Positions 14,260-14,331 of a DNA stretch of 14,331 nucleotides are shown here, one piece after another. The stretch comes from JBDIAR01 sp039812545 (lineage in GTDB: Bacteria > Actinomycetota > Actinomycetes > Actinomycetales > Dermatophilaceae). Location of the stretch: contig JBDIAR010000088.1 of assembly GCA_039812545.1 (NCBI GenBank), positions 1 through 14,331 of the forward strand. Reading direction: 5' to 3'. Made by a program: the position numbers and the translations under genes. Below the pieces are notes generated by a model. It searched no databases, was not told the DNA's origin, and worked only from the letters and a program-made list of their open reading frames with translations. The number at the start of each line of letters is the position of its first letter. Position 1 is the first letter of the stretch.

Positions 14260-14331
14260 CGGCCCTGCGGCGGCCAACCCGCGGCGGGCGCGAGGGTGTG
14301 CAGGGCGCGACGTATGCCGGCCCTGGCGCCG
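14247..14331 (-). CDS. possible C-terminus of a convergent gene, cut by the right edge
   Basis: On the minus strand a frame enters from the right edge and ends at TAG (14247-14249): GARAGIRRALHTLAPAAGWP then PQGRQRR. Codon use is compatible with a gene but only 27 residues are visible, so it may be chance. It would overlap the arcC end by 13 bases. Alternatively, GCCCTGC (14262-14268) and GCAGGGC (14300-14306) form a hairpin with a 31-base loop, which could act as the arcC terminator. Confidence 0.25.
   Translation of the reverse strand, partial: GARAGIRRALHTLAPAAGWPPQGRQRR

Larger units (their letters stand above)
303..14318. repeat. dispersed iterated heptamer GTATGCC / GGCATAC (21 copies)
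   Basis: By hand count the core hexamer GTATGC/GCATAC occurs 24 times, and 21 of these are the full heptamer. Core positions with the extra C are 304, 2326, 2751, 2848, 3045, 3399, 4073, 4414, 5375, 7956, 8038, 8514, 9621, 10096, 10323, 10692, 11350, 11984, 12054, 12756 and 14312. The three others (208, 1009, 1816) lie in the left accessory part. Nine heptamers read GTATGCC on the plus strand and twelve on the minus. They occur in several codon phases and at least one (4414) is non-coding. At ~67% GC, roughly 1-2 would be expected. Confidence 0.8.

Noticed and set aside
1..14331. CRISPR array, tRNA, rRNA or insertion sequence
   Set aside because: No regularly spaced direct repeats, no cloverleaf or rRNA sequence, and no transposase or terminal inverted repeats were seen on either strand.

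Overview
The window is GC-rich actinobacterial DNA. Coding bias, frequent GTG starts and strong Shine-Dalgarno (SD) sequences all fit. The gene set (arcABC, a subgroup Ic aspartate aminotransferase, actinobacterial HTH/toxin pairs) suggests Micrococcales, perhaps near Intrasporangiaceae/Dermatophilaceae. That placement is an impression, not a result.

Left part (1-1993): an intact DUF4259 protein, then a cluster of toxin-antitoxin (TA) remnants. A minus-strand pair (1080 to 576) has an intact HTH antitoxin-like gene but a frameshifted toxin-like gene. Divergent from it is a Phd/YefM antitoxin, also frameshifted, followed by an intact RelE-type toxin (1380-1643). A third locus keeps only a perfect 20-bp operator palindrome (1776-1795) and the first ~27 residues of another Phd-type antitoxin. 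The 350-bp stretch 1644-1993 holds only that remnant.

Middle part (1994-9304): a plus-strand SRPBCC protein, then minus-strand genes: an antibiotic-biosynthesis-monooxygenase-fold protein, an M50-type membrane metallopeptidase overlapping a divergent CtaA/COX15-like protein, a secreted GH13 alpha-amylase-family lipoprotein, and an operon with 4-bp overlaps encoding an AHSA1-type SRPBCC protein, an SLC45/GPH-like sugar transporter and a UspA protein. The amylase and transporter together suggest extracellular cleavage of alpha-glucans and import of the resulting oligosaccharides. A long hairpin (6808-6846) separates the operon from the amylase gene.

Right part (9492-14331): an aspartate aminotransferase divergent from arcA-arcB-arcC, the arginine deiminase pathway (arginine to citrulline, then ornithine plus carbamoyl phosphate, then ATP). 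No arcD antiporter or ArcR/ArgR regulator lies in the window. A possible minus-strand gene enters from the right edge.

Over all of this lies an unexpected DNA-level signal. The heptamer GTATGCC/GGCATAC occurs 21 times in both orientations, in several codon phases and in non-coding DNA. It often uses otherwise disfavoured codons (GTA, TAT, GCA). I regard it as the most interesting observation here.
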